Shown here piece after piece: positions 8,619 to 17,751 of a stretch of DNA of 64,000 nt (position 1 is the stretch's first letter; each line of letters starts with the position of its first letter). The translations under genes were made by a program, and so were the position numbers. The stretch comes from Desulfobacteraceae bacterium (GTDB lineage Bacteria; Desulfobacterota; Desulfobacteria; Desulfobacterales; Desulfobacteraceae), in NCBI GenBank assembly GCA_024227235.1, contig JAAEKY010000346.1:23035-87034 (forward strand). The letters run 5' to 3'. The notes below the pieces were generated by a model. The model was not told where the DNA came from. It worked only from the letters and a program-made list of their open reading frames with translations, and made no database searches.

Positions 8619-9470
8619 ATGTTTTCATTTTTTAAAAATAAAGTTGATCCAAAAGCAAAATTAAAAAAGATATTACTGGGATACCAGCTTCCCTCATTTC
8701 CTGCCGTGGTTATGCAGATTTTACAAAAGATCAGAAGCCCATATTCATCTGCTTCAGATATTGCACAATCTTTATCCCTTGATCCAGGTCTTTCGGTAAA
8801 GCTTTTAGGTATCGCGAATTCTGCTGCATTTTCGCCCATAAATAAAGTTGAGAATTTAACCCAGGCCATAGCGCTTGTGGGGATGTCACAATTAGAATCC
8901 TTGGTTTTGGGAGTAGGGGTTGCCAAAGGGATTCCAAAACAAGTCTGTCAATGGCATGATCCGGCAGAGTTCTGGTTGACAGCGGCTAGAAGGGCAATGC
9001 TGGCCAATGACCTTGCCCAAATTCTTTGCCCGGCAAAAGAATCAGAATGCTTTACAGCGGCATTTCTTCAGGATATGGCATTGCCGTTTCTGGCCTGCCA
9101 TAGAAGTGAAGAATATGATCCGATTTTTAAAAAATGGCACCTTGAAGGCGGCGATCTCTCGCAATTGGAACGCGAGGTTCTAGAATGGGATCATGCAGAA
9201 GTAGCCACATGGATCTGTAGTGAATGGGGACTCCCGGAGAATATTGCTTTGGCTATTAAAGATCATCACAAAACAGCTGCTGATGATGATAATGAAGCGT
9301 TCGGGCCTGTTCAACTCGTTTCCATTTTAAGGGAAGATGAATCCAATAATGGTGTGGATGAAATGATTGATAGGGCAGAGCAAGAGTACAATATCCCGGA
9401 AGAAAAAATGCAATCCATTATTGAGCCTAGCTTTGACAAAGCCAAAGATCTTGCTCGAATGATTGTATAG
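8619..9470 (+). CDS. HDOD-domain signalling protein
   Basis: This 283-aa protein begins with a short basic leader and then the HDOD domain (about 22-220), with the hallmark LPSFPAVVMQILQKI, a DPGLSVKLLGIANSAAF helix and an ALVGMSQLESLVLG segment. HDOD proteins are related to HD phosphohydrolases but usually lack the catalytic HD pair, and they act in regulatory or c-di-GMP-linked signalling. A GGTGG motif lies before the ATG. The 18-base gap from the channel gene suggests an operon. The output partner is not evident. Confidence 0.8.
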   Translation: MFSFFKNKVDPKAKLKKILLGYQLPSFPAVVMQILQKIRSPYSSASDIAQSLSLDPGLSVKLLGIANSAAFSPINKVENLTQAIALVGMSQLESLVLGVGVAKGIPKQVCQWHDPAEFWLTAARRAMLANDLAQILCPAKESECFTAAFLQDMALPFLACHRSEEYDPIFKKWHLEGGDLSQLEREVLEWDHAEVATWICSEWGLPENIALAIKDHHKTAADDDNEAFGPVQLVSILREDESNNGVDEMIDRAEQEYNIPEEKMQSIIEPSFDKAKDLARMIV

Positions 9471-9881
9471 TCAATTTGCCATTAAAAATATTATAGTTCG
9501 AGTTTAAATCAAACCTAAGGAACGTACATTAAATAAGTTACTCATAATTATTGCTTTTTTCGATGTATTCTACGTTTCTTGTCGGTCACATGGCCCGTTA
9601 TGCTTCCTCCTCGCATCTTGAATACGACAAAAACATCTGCTAATCTTGTGCAACTTATTTAATTCCCGTTCCTAATAATTCATAAAATCTTTCTGCGATC
9701 AGTCGATAGTCGTATCAAATATCAAAAGCCTCCTTTTTTACAAGTTTTTTACAACTTCTTTACTCCTTGATGACACATCAGAAAATTAAAGCCTGTATAG
9801 TTGAGCCAGATGTAAAACAGATCTTTATATTGCAGTTTTAATAAAAATTGATTAACTCAAAATAGATAAAGGAGAAAGATC
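9471..9881. other. Intergenic region holding a MITE-like element
   Basis: No reading frame of interest is present. The first half is the inverted-repeat element at 9516-9675. The second half (9676-9881) is AT-rich and contains only the leader of the VWA gene, with AAAGGAG before its ATG. Confidence 0.5.
9516..9675. repeat. 160-bp MITE-like element with 25-bp imperfect terminal inverted repeats
   Basis: The left end (9516-9540, TAAGGAACG...AAATAAGTTA) is matched in reverse complement by the right end (9651-9675) with about five mismatches in 25. Between them lies about 110 bp without any open frame, including a GC-richer core (GGAGGAAGC and GGGCCATGTGACC on the reverse strand). The size, non-coding interior and terminal inverted repeats suit a miniature inverted-repeat or REP-like element. 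No target duplication is obvious and no second copy was seen in this window. Confidence 0.55.
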
Positions 9882-11240
9882 ATGGCCCAGGCAAAAAGAA
9901 ATTATCAAAGAATTGTTTCATTTTTTGCAGTATTGATTGTTGTTTCATTAATTGTATTAAATGCATGGGCAAGGACTGAACCCACCAAAGTGCTCTGCAG
10001 AGTGGAAACAGATAGAGCAGTTCTTCCGGCAGGCAACTCCCAAAATGTTGTGCTTAAGATAACTCTTGACGCGCCACCTGCACCCTCTCATATTAAAAGA
10101 CCACTTGTAAATCTTGCATTGGTTCTGGACCAGTCCGGCTCTATGAATGGATCGAAAATTGAACAGGCAAAAGCCGCTGCCATTGAAGCCTTAAACCGGC
10201 TGGGTTTGCAGGATGTTTTTTCTGTAGTGGTATACGATACCAATGTTCACACCATTGTTCCTGCTCAGAATGCCAGAAATATTCAGGGCATTATTCATAC
10301 GATTCAGCGTATTCGTGCCAATGGCAGTACTGCTCTTTTTGGTGGGGTTAGCCAGGGTGCTTCAGAGATAAGGAAAAACCTTGAGAACAATTATATTCAT
10401 CGAATCGTATTATTGTCTGACGGTCTTGCCAATGTGGGCCCCAGGATGCCGGAAGATTTAGGACGGCTTGGCGCGGCTTTGATTAAAGAAAATATTTCAG
10501 TCACAACCGTGGGTGTGGGGACGGATTATAATGAAGATCTTATGGCCAGGCTTGCTCAAAAAAGTGACGGCAACACCTATTTTGTTGAGTCAGGATATGA
10601 TCTGCCACGGATTTTTTCAGCAGAACTGGGAGATGTGTTAAATGTGGTTGCTAAAAAAGTAAAAGTAATCATTACCCTTCCAGATGATGTGAAAGCCATC
10701 AATATTATCGGTAGAGAAGGACGAATAAAAGGGCGGCAGATAGAACTTTACATGAATCAGCTGTATGGAGATCAGGAAAAATATGCACTGGTTGAAGTCA
10801 ATATACCCAAATCTAAATCCGGGTCAAAAATTAAAATCGCTCAGGCAGATGTCACATATGAAAACCCGTTTAATCAGAAACAGGAAAAATCAACAGGGAT
10901 CTCTTATGCTTCCTTTAGCAGTGACAAGAAAAAAGTAGCTAAATCAACCAATATTGATGTGGTAAAAGAATATCAGTTAAATTTGAATGCGCTTGCCCAG
11001 GAAAAAGCCATTGAATTGTCTGATAAAGGAAAGAAAAAAGAGGCTGTAAGAGAACTTAAACAGTCTGCTGCCAAGTTGAAACAATATGGATCTTTATATA
11101 AAGATGATCAATTGTTAAAAGAAGCAGATGATCTGGAGGTTCAGGCTGAAATGATTGAAGATGAGGGCATGAGCAAAAAAAGTCGTAAAATTTTGAGAAC
11201 TAAATCTTATCAAAGGAAAAATCAGCAGCTTTCACAATAG
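9882..11240 (+). CDS. Exported von Willebrand factor A domain protein
   Basis: The 452-aa protein has an N-terminal signal sequence or anchor (hydrophobic 12-28, ending NAWA). A VWA domain follows at about 75-245, with the MIDAS metal site D83-x-S-x-S (DQSGSMNGS), an STALFGG threonine loop and a LLSDG aspartate. The C-terminal 200 residues form a beta region and then charged helices (about 370-450), probably a coiled coil. It is likely periplasmic and mediates metal-dependent protein contacts. It starts a run with a histidine kinase 25 bases downstream, so it may be a periplasmic partner of that sensor. AAAGGAG supports the start. Confidence 0.8.
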   Translation: MAQAKRNYQRIVSFFAVLIVVSLIVLNAWARTEPTKVLCRVETDRAVLPAGNSQNVVLKITLDAPPAPSHIKRPLVNLALVLDQSGSMNGSKIEQAKAAAIEALNRLGLQDVFSVVVYDTNVHTIVPAQNARNIQGIIHTIQRIRANGSTALFGGVSQGASEIRKNLENNYIHRIVLLSDGLANVGPRMPEDLGRLGAALIKENISVTTVGVGTDYNEDLMARLAQKSDGNTYFVESGYDLPRIFSAELGDVLNVVAKKVKVIITLPDDVKAINIIGREGRIKGRQIELYMNQLYGDQEKYALVEVNIPKSKSGSKIKIAQADVTYENPFNQKQEKSTGISYASFSSDKKKVAKSTNIDVVKEYQLNLNALAQEKAIELSDKGKKKEAVRELKQSAAKLKQYGSLYKDDQLLKEADDLEVQAEMIEDEGMSKKSRKILRTKSYQRKNQQLSQ

Positions 11241-11265
11241 ATAAAAAACTGCTATGGCTTAAGAT

Positions 11266-12990
11266 ATGACACGTAAACGATCTATTATCGTATTCTGGGC
11301 ACTATTTTTAGTGCCCACCCTTATTATGGCTGTTGTTGCCTTTAAGCTATTATCCCATGAACAGGAGCGACTCAATACATCAGCCATACTGGCTTTGTCT
11401 GAAAGGGCAAAAACAATTTCTGAAACCATTCATCTTACGGTTGAAACGGTACAAGATAACCTTACACAGTCTTTATTGGACCTTAATCAGGATCGACTCA
11501 AAAAGAATTTAATTGAATGGGAGCAGACAAACCCTCTGGTACGTAATGTCTTTATTTTTACAAAGACTCAAAGCCTTGAATATCCGGTCAGAGGAATGGA
11601 ATCCACCCTTGAAGAAAGGCGGTTTATTACTCGATATGATTCCTTATTATCAGGAAGAGTAAAGTTTGATTTCCATCAAGATCCATCAAATGAAGGTGTA
11701 AATATAAAAGGTATGGCAGATTCTTATCCTGATTCAAATGATGACTCAGTTAAGAAAAAGCCGAAAAAATCATCTCGTCAAAAATTGGTCGCCCTGTCAA
11801 AAGTGCAGCAGAAAACCATGCCCCAAGAAGAGGAAAATAATTTTTTAGAAGGGCCAGAGAATCAATCTATAGAACAATCAGGGTGGATTCCCTGGTTCAG
11901 TGAGAATCGACTGTATATATTGGGATGGGTTCAAAAATACAAAAATGGACCTATATATGGAATCGAACTGGAATTAATGACCTTATTGTCAAGACTGGTG
12001 ATCGATTTCCCTGTATTGTCAGAAAAAGGAACAGCCCTGGTACTCATGGATGGCAATGGAAATTTTATGCATCAGTCTGGCAATTTAAAGGCAGATCCCA
12101 AAGAAAAACCAGTTGAAGTTGTTTCTATATCAGGCCTGCTACCCCATTGGCGGATTGCTGCCTTTGTCGATGACAAAGGATTTACATCTGCCCGGGGATT
12201 TTTATATATTTCAGCCATTCTTTTAGGAATTTTTATTGTGGCAATCGTATCAGGCGGTATTTTACTCACCCGCCTGACCTTACAAAATATTAAAGATGCG
12301 CGACAGAAAACATCATTTGTATCTTCTGTATCCCATGAACTTAAAACACCCTTAACCAGTATTCGAATGTATGCAGAACTATTATTGTCCAAAAGAGTAA
12401 AAGATGAAAATAAAACCCAAACGTATTTGTCTGTTATTGTAAGTGAAAGTGGACGTTTAACCCGATTGATTAATAATGTGCTCGATTTTGGGAAGCTTGA
12501 ACAGGGGCAAAAAAAATATCTACACACAGCCTTTAAAATGGATCAATTTTTATATCAAATAATCGAGGCTCACAGCATTAGAATTCAAAATCAGGGGCTT
12601 AAAATAATAACCGAAGTGGAAAAAGGAAAATATGGCGTAAAAACAGACCACGATGCCATAGAACAAGTCGTACTGAACCTTTTGGACAATGCTATAAAAT
12701 ATGCGGGTGAGGGGTTGTTTATTAAATTTGTTTTAAAAAAAGAGGATGGTGATATTCTATTGAAAATTTGCGATGATGGGCCAGGTGTTCCAAAGGAACA
12801 ACAAGATATGATTTTTAAAAAATTTCATAGGGTGGATAATTCTCTCACCTCAAAACAGCCGGGTTCAGGTTTAGGATTAAGCATTGCAAGACAGATTATC
12901 AGGGATCTTAAAGGCGATCTTTTCTTTGAACCCATGCCTGGAAACGGCAGTTGTTTTATTGTAAGGATGAAAAATCATGACTCAGATTAA
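11266..12990 (+). CDS. Membrane sensor histidine kinase
   Basis: The 574-aa protein has TM1 at about 8-28, a periplasmic region of about 280 residues with a low-complexity Lys/Asp/Glu insert (about 145-205), TM2 at about 313-335, HisKA with His357 in SVSHELKTPL, and a HATPase domain with NLLDNAIKYA, DDGPGVP and GSGLGLS. No HAMP is obvious. It overlaps the response-regulator gene by 14 bases, making a clear two-component pair, and follows the exported VWA protein closely. The signal is unknown, perhaps envelope-related given the VWA and M48 neighbours. Confidence 0.88.
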   Translation: MTRKRSIIVFWALFLVPTLIMAVVAFKLLSHEQERLNTSAILALSERAKTISETIHLTVETVQDNLTQSLLDLNQDRLKKNLIEWEQTNPLVRNVFIFTKTQSLEYPVRGMESTLEERRFITRYDSLLSGRVKFDFHQDPSNEGVNIKGMADSYPDSNDDSVKKKPKKSSRQKLVALSKVQQKTMPQEEENNFLEGPENQSIEQSGWIPWFSENRLYILGWVQKYKNGPIYGIELELMTLLSRLVIDFPVLSEKGTALVLMDGNGNFMHQSGNLKADPKEKPVEVVSISGLLPHWRIAAFVDDKGFTSARGFLYISAILLGIFIVAIVSGGILLTRLTLQNIKDARQKTSFVSSVSHELKTPLTSIRMYAELLLSKRVKDENKTQTYLSVIVSESGRLTRLINNVLDFGKLEQGQKKYLHTAFKMDQFLYQIIEAHSIRIQNQGLKIITEVEKGKYGVKTDHDAIEQVVLNLLDNAIKYAGEGLFIKFVLKKEDGDILLKICDDGPGVPKEQQDMIFKKFHRVDNSLTSKQPGSGLGLSIARQIIRDLKGDLFFEPMPGNGSCFIVRMKNHDSD

Positions 12991-13678
12991 AATTCTTGTG
13001 GCAGAGGATGATACCAATATCAGGATGGGACTTGTAGATACCCTTGAGAGCGAAGAGTATCAGGTGACCCAGGCAAAAGATGGTCGCCAGGCATTTGAAT
13101 TGTTTGGAAATGATACGTTTGACCTGATTCTTCTCGATGTAATGATGCCTGAAAAAAGCGGGTATGATGTGTGTCGGGATATCAGGGCGGTCAATAGCGA
13201 TATACCCATCATCATGCTGACAGCCAAGGGTGAGGAGATCGACAAGGTGGTCGGCCTTCAGCTTGGGGCGGATGATTATATCACCAAACCTTTTGGCGTA
13301 CATGAATTTTTGGCAAGAATTGCTGCTGTACTTCGCAGAACGATCAAAAAAGAATCACAAGATATAGCGGTTGCTCAAAACACCTTTATGTTTGGTGAGT
13401 TTGAAGTAAACCCTAAAACTTTCAAGCTAACAGGGCACCAAAAGTCCATAGATCTTTCGGAAAGGGAACTTAAGTTACTCCAGTATTTTTATCATCACAA
13501 AGGAGAGGTTTTAAGCCGGGATAATATCTTAAATGCGATTTGGGGGATCGATTATCTTGGGACAACCCGCACCCTTGACCAGCACATTGCACAACTTCGA
13601 AAAAAAATAGAAGCAGATCCCTCAAACCCGGCTTTTATCACAACGGTTCATGGGGTGGGGTATCGATATCAAGTTTAA
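12977..13678 (+). CDS. OmpR-family response regulator
   Basis: The 233-aa protein joins a receiver domain to a winged-helix DNA-binding domain. Acidic residues EDD near the start, phospho-acceptor Asp54 in LLDVMMPEKSG, T in LTAKG and K in ITKPF are all present. The C-terminal half has the OmpR/PhoB signature (LSERELKLLQYF, then RTLDQHIAQLRKKIE and VHGVGYRY). It is translated from within the end of the kinase gene. Likely targets are the neighbouring envelope genes, though no binding site was identified. Confidence 0.92.
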   Translation: MTQIKILVAEDDTNIRMGLVDTLESEEYQVTQAKDGRQAFELFGNDTFDLILLDVMMPEKSGYDVCRDIRAVNSDIPIIMLTAKGEEIDKVVGLQLGADDYITKPFGVHEFLARIAAVLRRTIKKESQDIAVAQNTFMFGEFEVNPKTFKLTGHQKSIDLSERELKLLQYFYHHKGEVLSRDNILNAIWGIDYLGTTRTLDQHIAQLRKKIEADPSNPAFITTVHGVGYRYQV

Positions 13679-13763
13679 AACCATTTTTTCCCTTGACCCG
13701 TGATAGGTTTAAGAATAGTTCTATACAAATATTTTCAATCCTCAGGATATTTGGAGATGTCGT

Positions 13764-14882
13764 ATGCAGGATATTGAGAGCAAGGGTCAGAGGGCATCCG
13801 GTGTCGGAACCCGTAAAAGATATAAAAAAATGATTAAAAGGCATCCTGTTAATTTTTCCGGCAAAGCGGGTGAGTATTTCAGAATATGGATTGTAAATGT
13901 GTTCTTAACCATTTTAACGGGTGGGATATACAGTGCCTGGGCAAAGGTTCGGACCCGACGATATTTTTATGCGCATACCTCCATTGATGGATTTGCGTTT
14001 GATTACCTTGCAAATCCGATTAATATTTTAAAAGGTCACTTAATTGTTGGTGTGTTTTTTATTGCTTACATGCTTTCAGGTAGATTATATCCCGAATGGG
14101 GATTTGTCTTTGTTGTTTTATTTTATCTTTTTTTCCCTTTTTTAATGTATAAATCTATTAAATTTTATACGCATAATTCAGCCTATCGAAATATAAGGTT
14201 CCATTTTGACGGCACCTTATGGGAAAGCTATCAGCTATTCCTAGTTGTACCCATTTTAATTCCATTAACCCTGGGATTTTTTTTCCCCTATTGGGAACAT
14301 TTAAAAAAACGCTGGTTTTTTGAAAATTCAGCATTCGGGACAACATTTAATGAGTTTAATGGGAAGGCAGGATTTTTTTACAAAACCTATTTTTTTTCTT
14401 TTTTACAAATTATGCTGTTAATGGCTCTTTTAGGTGGCGTGGTTGCTTTAAGCATGTACACCAGCGGACTGTTAGAGCAAATACAATCCCCAGAATTGGG
14501 AGAGATGTTTCAAAAGGGTTTTATTGTATTTTTTGGGCTGTATGCCGTCATGATAATCAGCGTGACCATGATTCAACAATATGTGTTTGCAAGGGTCACA
14601 AACTATTGCTGGCTTCAGAGCCAAATTGGGCCGGTAAAGGTAAATAGCCAATTACAATTTAGAAAATTGTTTTGGATCCGGTTCACCAATATTCTTGCCA
14701 TTATTCTTTCTATTGGACTGCTGATCCCCTGGGCAAAGGTCAGAAGGGCAAGGTACATTTTAAGCTGCATGTCTGTTAAATCAACAGGAAATCTTGATGA
14801 CTTTACTACAGGAGTTGCCGCGGATGTGACAGCCGTGGGTGATGCAGCATCAGACTTTTTTGATTTTGATTTTGGATTATGA
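13764..14882 (+). CDS. YjgN/DUF898 membrane protein
   Basis: This 372-aa integral membrane protein has two related halves. Each carries the DUF898 style motif of an aromatic membrane segment followed by a basic loop: TGGIYSAWAKVRTRRYFYAHT near 55 and IPWAKVRRARYILSCMS near 330. About six membrane helices are predicted. Function is not known. GGAG lies seven bases before the ATG. The ATG of the following M48 protease overlaps its stop (ATGA), so the two are coupled and probably cooperate in the envelope. Confidence 0.82.
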   Translation: MQDIESKGQRASGVGTRKRYKKMIKRHPVNFSGKAGEYFRIWIVNVFLTILTGGIYSAWAKVRTRRYFYAHTSIDGFAFDYLANPINILKGHLIVGVFFIAYMLSGRLYPEWGFVFVVLFYLFFPFLMYKSIKFYTHNSAYRNIRFHFDGTLWESYQLFLVVPILIPLTLGFFFPYWEHLKKRWFFENSAFGTTFNEFNGKAGFFYKTYFFSFLQIMLLMALLGGVVALSMYTSGLLEQIQSPELGEMFQKGFIVFFGLYAVMIISVTMIQQYVFARVTNYCWLQSQIGPVKVNSQLQFRKLFWIRFTNILAIILSIGLLIPWAKVRRARYILSCMSVKSTGNLDDFTTGVAADVTAVGDAASDFFDFDFGL

Positions 14883-15910
14883 TCAGAATACCCGGGATAT
14901 TTTTTGATGGGAAAAGTGCGAAAGCCTATAAAACGGTATTAGAATATGATGGGATATATCTTTATGTTAAAGGGAATAATATAGCGTTAGAAAAGTGCCA
15001 TCTAAATGATTCTTGCACCATAATCCCCAAACTGGGAGATACACGCCGTGTTATCATGTTTCGTTCTGGACAACGGTTCGAGACAGATGACTCAATCGGA
15101 ATTGAGCGCCTGGAGCATTCGGCTGGAATCAATAGATCTTTTAAGCTGATTAGTTTCTTAGAAAGTCAATGGAAAACAGTCGTTGTATGCATGGTAGGGT
15201 TAATCGCTATCGTCTATGGCTTTATTTCTTTTGGTATCCCTTTTATTGCCAAAGACATAGCCTTTCGTCTGCCGTCAAATACCATGAATAGAATCAGTAT
15301 GGACGCTGAGGTCATCCTTGATCAACGTTTTTTTAAACCCTCCCAACTGGATGAGGATAGAAAAAATCGTATTAGACAGATGTTTTACACACTTGCACGA
15401 AATTCAAATTCAGATCAGGTATTTTCTCTTCGGTTCCGGCAAAGCAAGGCTCTGGGAGCCAATGCGTTTGCATTGCCGTCAGGATTGATTGTTATGACCG
15501 ATAAATTGGTTGAAACATCTGAAGACAATCGAGAAATAGAAGGAATACTGGTTCACGAGATGGCTCATGTTATCCATCGTCACGGACTAAGATCTGTTAT
15601 CCAGAATACAGGTGTGGTGTTGTTAATTTCAATGCTTGTGGGAGATATCGCATCCATTACATCTCTTGCAGCGAGTATCCCTACACTTATAGTAGAATCA
15701 GGATATTCCAGAAAATTTGAGACACAAGCAGATGAAGCAGTGGGCCTGCATTTTATGTCAAAGGGCTTGGATATTAAATTTTTTGAAAATATATTAATCA
15801 GAATTACAAAAGAAAAACCAGGTTTAAAAGGCAGTAAGTTTTTATCTACTCACCCTGAAACCATAGAGAGAATTAAACATTTGCAAAATTTTATTTCTCA
15901 CGCAAAATAA
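14879..15910 (+). CDS. M48-family membrane metalloprotease
   Basis: The 343-aa protein has a cytoplasmic or soluble N-terminal part, one membrane helix (about 98-120) and a C-terminal M48 peptidase. The zinc motif HEMAH spans residues 226-230 and the distal glutamate is in ETQADEAVG (about 281). Upstream strands LGANAFALPSGLIVMTDKLV match the family. It is likely a zinc-dependent quality-control protease facing the periplasm, similar in type to BepA/LoiP or HtpX. It is coupled to the YjgN-like gene by a four-base overlap. Confidence 0.87.
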   Translation: MIRIPGIFFDGKSAKAYKTVLEYDGIYLYVKGNNIALEKCHLNDSCTIIPKLGDTRRVIMFRSGQRFETDDSIGIERLEHSAGINRSFKLISFLESQWKTVVVCMVGLIAIVYGFISFGIPFIAKDIAFRLPSNTMNRISMDAEVILDQRFFKPSQLDEDRKNRIRQMFYTLARNSNSDQVFSLRFRQSKALGANAFALPSGLIVMTDKLVETSEDNREIEGILVHEMAHVIHRHGLRSVIQNTGVVLLISMLVGDIASITSLAASIPTLIVESGYSRKFETQADEAVGLHFMSKGLDIKFFENILIRITKEKPGLKGSKFLSTHPETIERIKHLQNFISHAK

Positions 15911-16224
15911 ATGAAGTTTAAAATAGGGTTCTTTAAAGAAAAAACTGAAAAATCAGCCTTTGATTGTTTTTAAGCTGAATAAGCGGATGAAAAAAATTTT
16001 CAAAATGGTTGATTAGTCAACTATTTATAAAATTTTGAAACCCGCACAAATTCTATAAGTACCACTTCTTATTGTTTAATTTTGACGTTTTTTTAATAAA
16101 TAAATTATTTTTTACTTGACAATGCAATTAGACTGCCGCTAAATAGTAGCTATGAAATAGATACGATAGCAGGGCTATATTTCATAATTAGGGTTATTTT
16201 ATTTTCTAAAGAGGAGAGGGTAGA
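15911..16224 (+). promoter_or_regulatory. Promoter region of the oxidoreductase operon
   Basis: The 314 bases before the operon hold no gene. A good -35 box TTGACA lies at 16116-16121, but the matching -10 at 17-18 bases (around 16139-16145) is poor, which suits an activated promoter. Just downstream an inverted repeat TATGAAATA (16151-16159) / TATTTCATA (16178-16186) could be an operator or leader hairpin. A long purine-rich ribosome site (GAGGAGAGGG) precedes the first ATG. Confidence 0.5.
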
Positions 16225-16512
16225 ATGTCATCAAACAAGTATTTTAAGCATGAAGGACCGTGGTCAGATGCAAATGATCCCCTGATGGTATCTGATACCG
16301 GGGACTGGCGAACGAAACGACCGATTGTTGACAAAGATCAATGCATATTTTGCGGCTTTTGTGCGATTTACTGTCCAATTCAGGTGATGGAGATGGTTGA
16401 AAAGTCACATTTTAAACCTGATCTGGATTTTTGTAAAGGGTGTGGAATTTGCGCCAAAGAATGTCCCAAAAAAGCGATTTCCATGGAACCGGAGGGGGAT
16501 TTTCAAAAATGA
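16225..16512 (+). CDS. 2-oxoacid:ferredoxin oxidoreductase, delta (ferredoxin) subunit
   Basis: The 95-aa protein has two 4Fe-4S clusters, CIFCGFCAIYC (about 43-53) and CKGCGICAKEC (about 73-83), each with the PxxxC/CP partner residue. It matches the delta subunit of pyruvate/2-oxoacid oxidoreductases and passes electrons from the thiamine subunits to ferredoxin. It is the first gene of the operon, and its stop overlaps the alpha subunit start (ATGA). Confidence 0.85.
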   Translation: MSSNKYFKHEGPWSDANDPLMVSDTGDWRTKRPIVDKDQCIFCGFCAIYCPIQVMEMVEKSHFKPDLDFCKGCGICAKECPKKAISMEPEGDFQK

Positions 16513-17750
16513 TTACAAAAGCGAAAGAAAAAACACAGATTAAGGTTATCACTGGAAATGCCGCTGCAGCGACTGCTGCAAAACTGGCTTGCCCAGATGT
16601 AGTGGCAGCATACCCGATAACACCTCAAACAGAGATCATAGAACAAATTTCTAAATTCCATGCCAACGGTGAAATGGATTGCGAACTGATTACTGTTGAA
16701 GGCGAGAATTCAGCCATGAATGCGGTTACGGCAGCCTCGCTGGCAGGCGGAAGAGTGTTTACAGCGACCTCTTCGTGGGGGCTTGTTTTTATGTATGATG
16801 CCGTATTAGCTGCAGCGGGTTCACGCGCACCTATCGTAATGGTCAATGTCAACCGGGAGACCCCGGGGATTATTGCTGTTTCTTCGGGGCAGCAGGATAT
16901 GATTTCTACAAGAGATGCTGGATGGATTTTCCTTATTGCTGAAGATTGCCAGGAAGTCCTTGATCTTGTTCTTCAGGCATATCGCCTGGCTGAGGACTAT
17001 GATATCCAGGTCCCGGTTATGGTTCATTATGATGGATTCTATCTTTCTTATTTATCTGAAGGCGTGGATGTCCCTTTTCAAGAAGATGTTGATACATTTT
17101 TATCTGTATTAAAAGATCAGCCGCAGCGAACAAAACTTACGCCGGGTGAAGGCCTTGGTTGTGGTTCTCATGGTATTCTTGGCGGATACCTTGAGCTTCG
17201 ACATAAACATGTTTCTGCCATGGAACGATCCAAAGAAAAATTTGACCAGATTGATAAAGAGTATGAACAGATTTTTGGTAGAGCCTATGGTGGACAGATT
17301 GAAGAATACCGAATGGATGATGCCGATGTCGTTCTGGTGGGTTCCGGCTCCATGTGCGGTACTATAAAAACAGTTATTGATGAAAAAAGAGAGGCGGGTA
17401 TTAAAGTGGGCCTCTTGAAAATGAGAATGTTCAGACCCTTCCCGGGCGAAGTAATGGTTGAGTCTCTAAAAGGGAAAAAAGCCATTGGTGTTGTTGACAG
17501 AAGCCTGAATTTTGGGCACAAAGGTGGACCATTTTATACAGAACTCAAATCATTTGAAACAAAGTTTGAGGGTTCTCCAATGGTCAGTTTTATTGATGGT
17601 GTCGCCAATACAGATATTACAACAGCCAATGTTGCAACAATGATTGATACCATATGTGATCTTGCTGCTGGAAAAGAGGTCCCTGAAGTAACATGGGTTT
17701 CCTATCCTGAAGCGAACGATCCTGATTCAGCAAAAGTGGGAGGGCAATAA
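16509..17750 (+). CDS. 2-oxoacid:ferredoxin oxidoreductase, alpha subunit
   Basis: The 413-aa protein carries the alpha-subunit pyrimidine-binding domain (AAYPITPQTEIIEQI at about 35-50 and TVEGENSAMNAVTAASLAGGRVFTATSS) and the transketolase C-terminal-like domain. A longer frame opens at 16440, but GGAGGGGG followed by the ATG at 16509, overlapping the preceding stop, is the natural start. Gene order delta-alpha-beta-gamma and the molybdoenzyme downstream suggest an aryl 2-oxoacid such as phenylglyoxylate rather than pyruvate. Substrate is inferred only from context. Confidence 0.85.
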   Translation: MITKAKEKTQIKVITGNAAAATAAKLACPDVVAAYPITPQTEIIEQISKFHANGEMDCELITVEGENSAMNAVTAASLAGGRVFTATSSWGLVFMYDAVLAAAGSRAPIVMVNVNRETPGIIAVSSGQQDMISTRDAGWIFLIAEDCQEVLDLVLQAYRLAEDYDIQVPVMVHYDGFYLSYLSEGVDVPFQEDVDTFLSVLKDQPQRTKLTPGEGLGCGSHGILGGYLELRHKHVSAMERSKEKFDQIDKEYEQIFGRAYGGQIEEYRMDDADVVLVGSGSMCGTIKTVIDEKREAGIKVGLLKMRMFRPFPGEVMVESLKGKKAIGVVDRSLNFGHKGGPFYTELKSFETKFEGSPMVSFIDGVANTDITTANVATMIDTICDLAAGKEVPEVTWVSYPEANDPDSAKVGGQ

Positions 17751-17751
17751 A

